A DNA stretch of 8,574 nt from Acidimicrobiia bacterium. Lineage in GTDB: Bacteria > Actinomycetota > Acidimicrobiia > Acidimicrobiales > CATQHL01. The stretch covers positions 1-8,574 of the forward strand of contig JAGWAK010000060.1 of the NCBI GenBank assembly GCA_021296435.1. The letters run 5' to 3'. Shown here piece by piece: positions 6,794 through 8,574 of this stretch. The notes under the pieces were generated by a model. The model did no database searches. It saw only the letters and a program-made list of their open reading frames with translations, and was not told where the DNA came from. The translations under genes and the position numbers were made by a program. Position 1 is the first letter of the stretch. The number at the start of each line of letters is the position of its first letter.

Positions 6794-8574
6794 CTATGGG
6801 CCGTTGGAGGGAGCGGATTCGCCTGCCGGGTGTCGTACGAACCCGTTCTCGCTGAGATGATCCAGAATCAGGCGGGCGTTGTCCAGCACGGAACTCCGGA
6901 CGGTGTCCAGCGTGATCTCCGGGTTCTCCGGGGCCTCGTACGGGTCGTCGATGCCCGTGAATCCGGTGATCTCGCCGCGGCGCGCCTTGGCGTACATGCC
7001 TTTCGAGTCACGCTCCTCGCAGACGTCGAGGGGCGTGTCCACGAACACCTCGATGAACCGCCCGGAGCCCACCAGGGCGCGCACCGCGTTCCGAGTGGCG
7101 CTGTACGGGCTCACGGCCGCGCAGATCGCCACGCCACCGTGACGGACGATCTCAGAGGCGACGAATCCGATCCGCAGGATGTTGGTGTCCCTGTCCTCCT
7201 TGGAGAAGCCGAGTCCCTTGGACAGGTGCGTTCGCACGACATCGCCGTCCAGCAGGGTCACCTGCCGGCCATGCTCCATGAGCAGGTCCGTGAGCGCCTC
7301 GGCCGTCGTGGACTTGCCCGAGCCGCTGAGGCCGGTGAACCAGACGCACACACCTTGGCGGTGCTTCGGGGGATGGATTTCGGCCAGGATCTCAGCGACC
7401 TCCGGGCGGGTGAACCAGCCGGGCAGGGGTCGACCCTGCCCCAGATACTCCTCGCGCACCTGCGTCCCGGAGATCGAGGCAGTCCGTGCGCCTTCGGGAA
7501 CCGCCGTGACCTCCTCGTACCTGTCGTCGTCGGTGACGTACACCATCTCACTGAAAGTGACGGCCGTGACTCCGGTCTCGTCGCTGAACTCTTCAACGAT
7601 CTCCTGGGCGTCGTAGGGGCCGTAGAACGGTTTGCCCTCGGAGTCGAGCCCGGGGCTGGCGTGGTCACGGCCGACGATGAGGTGGTTGGCGCCGTAGTTG
7701 CGCCGGATGATGGCGTGCCAGAGCGCCTCGCGGGGTCCGGCGAGCCTCATCGCCAGCGGCAAGAGCGACAGGAGCACCCTGTCCTGCTCGTAGTAGTGCC
7801 GGGTCAGGGCCTCATAGGTGCGGACGCGCGTGTAGTGGTCCACGTCCCCGGGCTTGGTGAGGCCCACCACGGGGTGCAGCAGGAGGACGCCGTCCACGCT
7901 GGCCGCAGCCCGCTTGGTGAGTTCCTCGTGCGCCCTGTGCAGCGGGTTCCGGGTCTGGAAGGCCACCACGCTGGGGTAGCCGTAGCCGGCCAGGGTGGCG
8001 CGCGTCCCCGCTGGGGTCTTGCGCAGGCCGGTGAAGTCGTGGTGGGGCGGAATCCGCAGCACCCGCAGCGGGCCGGCGATGTTGATCTTGCCCCAGCGGT
8101 GCATCTCCGACACCAGCGGGTGCCGTGGGTCGCGGCTACCGAAGACCTGCGTGGCCGCCTCCGACAGATCCCACTCGTACGCCTCCTGCACACTCATGAC
8201 GGCAAGCAGCTCGTTGCGGGAGTCGCGCAGCGCCACGTCACCGTCCAGCGCGATGCACGACGGGTCATCGACGGGCAACGTCACCGGGATCGGGAACAGC
8301 GTGCCGTCGCCGAGGCGCATCTCGGCGACCGTTCGCGCGTAGTCGTCCTCGCCCATGAACCGGTCGAGTGGCGAGAACGCGCCGATGGCGAGCAGCTCGA
8401 GGTCGCAGGTGGCGCGGTCGGACAATTGGATGCTGGGAAGACCGCCGGCGCGTGCCTTCAGTTCGGCAGCCTCCTCTTGCGGGACGATCAGGTCGACCAA
8501 CTCTCCGCCGTAGGGCGAGATGAGCGTGGATGTCTTGCTCGGGGTTGCTGGGTTGCTCGGGGTTGCTGGGTTGC
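6794..8574 (-). CDS. sat-cysC: Bifunctional sulfate adenylyltransferase / adenylylsulfate kinase (5' end outside window)
   Basis: The protein makes APS from ATP and sulfate and then phosphorylates it to PAPS, the activated sulfate used in assimilation and by sulfotransferases. Taking the codon at 8498-8500 as residue 1, the N-terminal ATP sulfurylase domain (about 1-375) shows QTRNPLHRAH (182-191), GRDHASPG (277-284) and ISGTQVRE (343-350). The C-terminal APS kinase domain (about 380-555) shows the P-loop GLSGSGKS (390-397), LDGDVVR (417-423), GFSKEDRDTNILR (431-443), the VSPY serine S464, and KGMYAKARRGEITGFTGI (500-517). Both domains look intact. The TTG at 8500 is not the true start: the frame stays open upstream to the window edge and reads STLISPYGGELVDLIV, a normal Sat N-terminus, with no ATG, GTG or TTG start before the edge. 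The domain order is sulfurylase then kinase, the reverse of animal PAPS synthases. It is transcribed towards the sulfotransferase operon. Confidence 0.96.
   Translation of the reverse strand, partial: NPATPSNPATPSKTSTLISPYGGELVDLIVPQEEAAELKARAGGLPSIQLSDRATCDLELLAIGAFSPLDRFMGEDDYARTVAEMRLGDGTLFPIPVTLPVDDPSCIALDGDVALRDSRNELLAVMSVQEAYEWDLSEAATQVFGSRDPRHPLVSEMHRWGKINIAGPLRVLRIPPHHDFTGLRKTPAGTRATLAGYGYPSVVAFQTRNPLHRAHEELTKRAAASVDGVLLLHPVVGLTKPGDVDHYTRVRTYEALTRHYYEQDRVLLSLLPLAMRLAGPREALWHAIIRRNYGANHLIVGRDHASPGLDSEGKPFYGPYDAQEIVEEFSDETGVTAVTFSEMVYVTDDDRYEEVTAVPEGARTASISGTQVREEYLGQGRPLPGWFTRPEVAEILAEIHPPKHRQGVCVWFTGLSGSGKSTTAEALTDLLMEHGRQVTLLDGDVVRTHLSKGLGFSKEDRDTNILRIGFVASEIVRHGGVAICAAVSPYSATRNAVRALVGSGRFIEVFVDTPLDVCEERDSKGMYAKARRGEITGFTGIDDPYEAPENPEITLDTVRSSVLDNARLILDHLSENGFVRHPAGESAPSNGP
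8535..8574. repeat. 18-bp tandem repeat at the start of sat-cysC
   Basis: TTGCTCGGGGTTGCTGGG occurs perfectly at 8535-8552 and again at 8553-8570, and a third copy may begin at 8571 before the window ends. Within each unit TTGCTCGGG and TTGCTGGG are themselves similar. On the minus strand in the sat-cysC frame the repeat encodes NPATPS units, an extra-flexible N-terminal tail ahead of the conserved sulfurylase domain. The unit length is a multiple of three, so copy-number change would keep the frame. Confidence 0.8.

Noticed and set aside
8498..8500. TTG as the start codon of sat-cysC
   Set aside because: The conserved Sat N-terminal sequence continues in frame upstream of it to the window edge, so the gene is 5'-partial here.
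8535..8574. Short tandem repeats as a CRISPR array or origin iterons
   Set aside because: The 18-bp units are directly adjacent with no spacers, and they are coding in the sat-cysC frame.

Overview
The window looks like chromosomal DNA from a high-GC actinobacterium. An Acidimicrobiia-like lineage is my best guess, based on GC content, many GTG starts, the hemD-hemB-hemL order and a fused ATP sulfurylase/APS kinase; this is inference and no taxonomic marker is present. Two blocks converge near position 3000.

Left block, + strand (1-2922): tetrapyrrole (heme/siroheme/cobalamin) precursor genes. The C-terminal part of uroporphyrinogen-III synthase (hemD, entering from the left edge) is followed by porphobilinogen synthase (hemB) and glutamate-1-semialdehyde aminomutase (hemL). 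HemL makes 5-aminolevulinate, HemB condenses two of these to porphobilinogen, and HemD closes the tetrapyrrole ring. hemB and hemL overlap by 8 bp. Between hemD and hemB is an imperfect 42-bp direct repeat at a 75-bp offset that duplicates the hemD stop region.

Convergent junction (2923-3086): no gene. It holds two GC-rich hairpins that may end transcription on one or both strands.

Right block, - strand (8574 down to 3087), in transcription order: a bifunctional ATP sulfurylase/APS kinase (sat-cysC, whose 5' end lies outside the window), a 179-bp gap with a double-hairpin palindromic element, a DUF1214-family protein, a PAPS-dependent sulfotransferase, and a short-chain dehydrogenase/reductase. 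The last three are tightly packed (4-bp overlap, then a 19-bp gap) and look like one operon. The kinase makes PAPS, which the sulfotransferase would consume, so the block reads as a possible pathway for a sulfated small molecule or lipid. The substrate cannot be told from sequence.

I found no CRISPR array, RNA gene, transposase or phage gene. Most of the window is recognisable metabolism. The least described part is the DUF1214/sulfotransferase/dehydrogenase operon beside a PAPS synthase.
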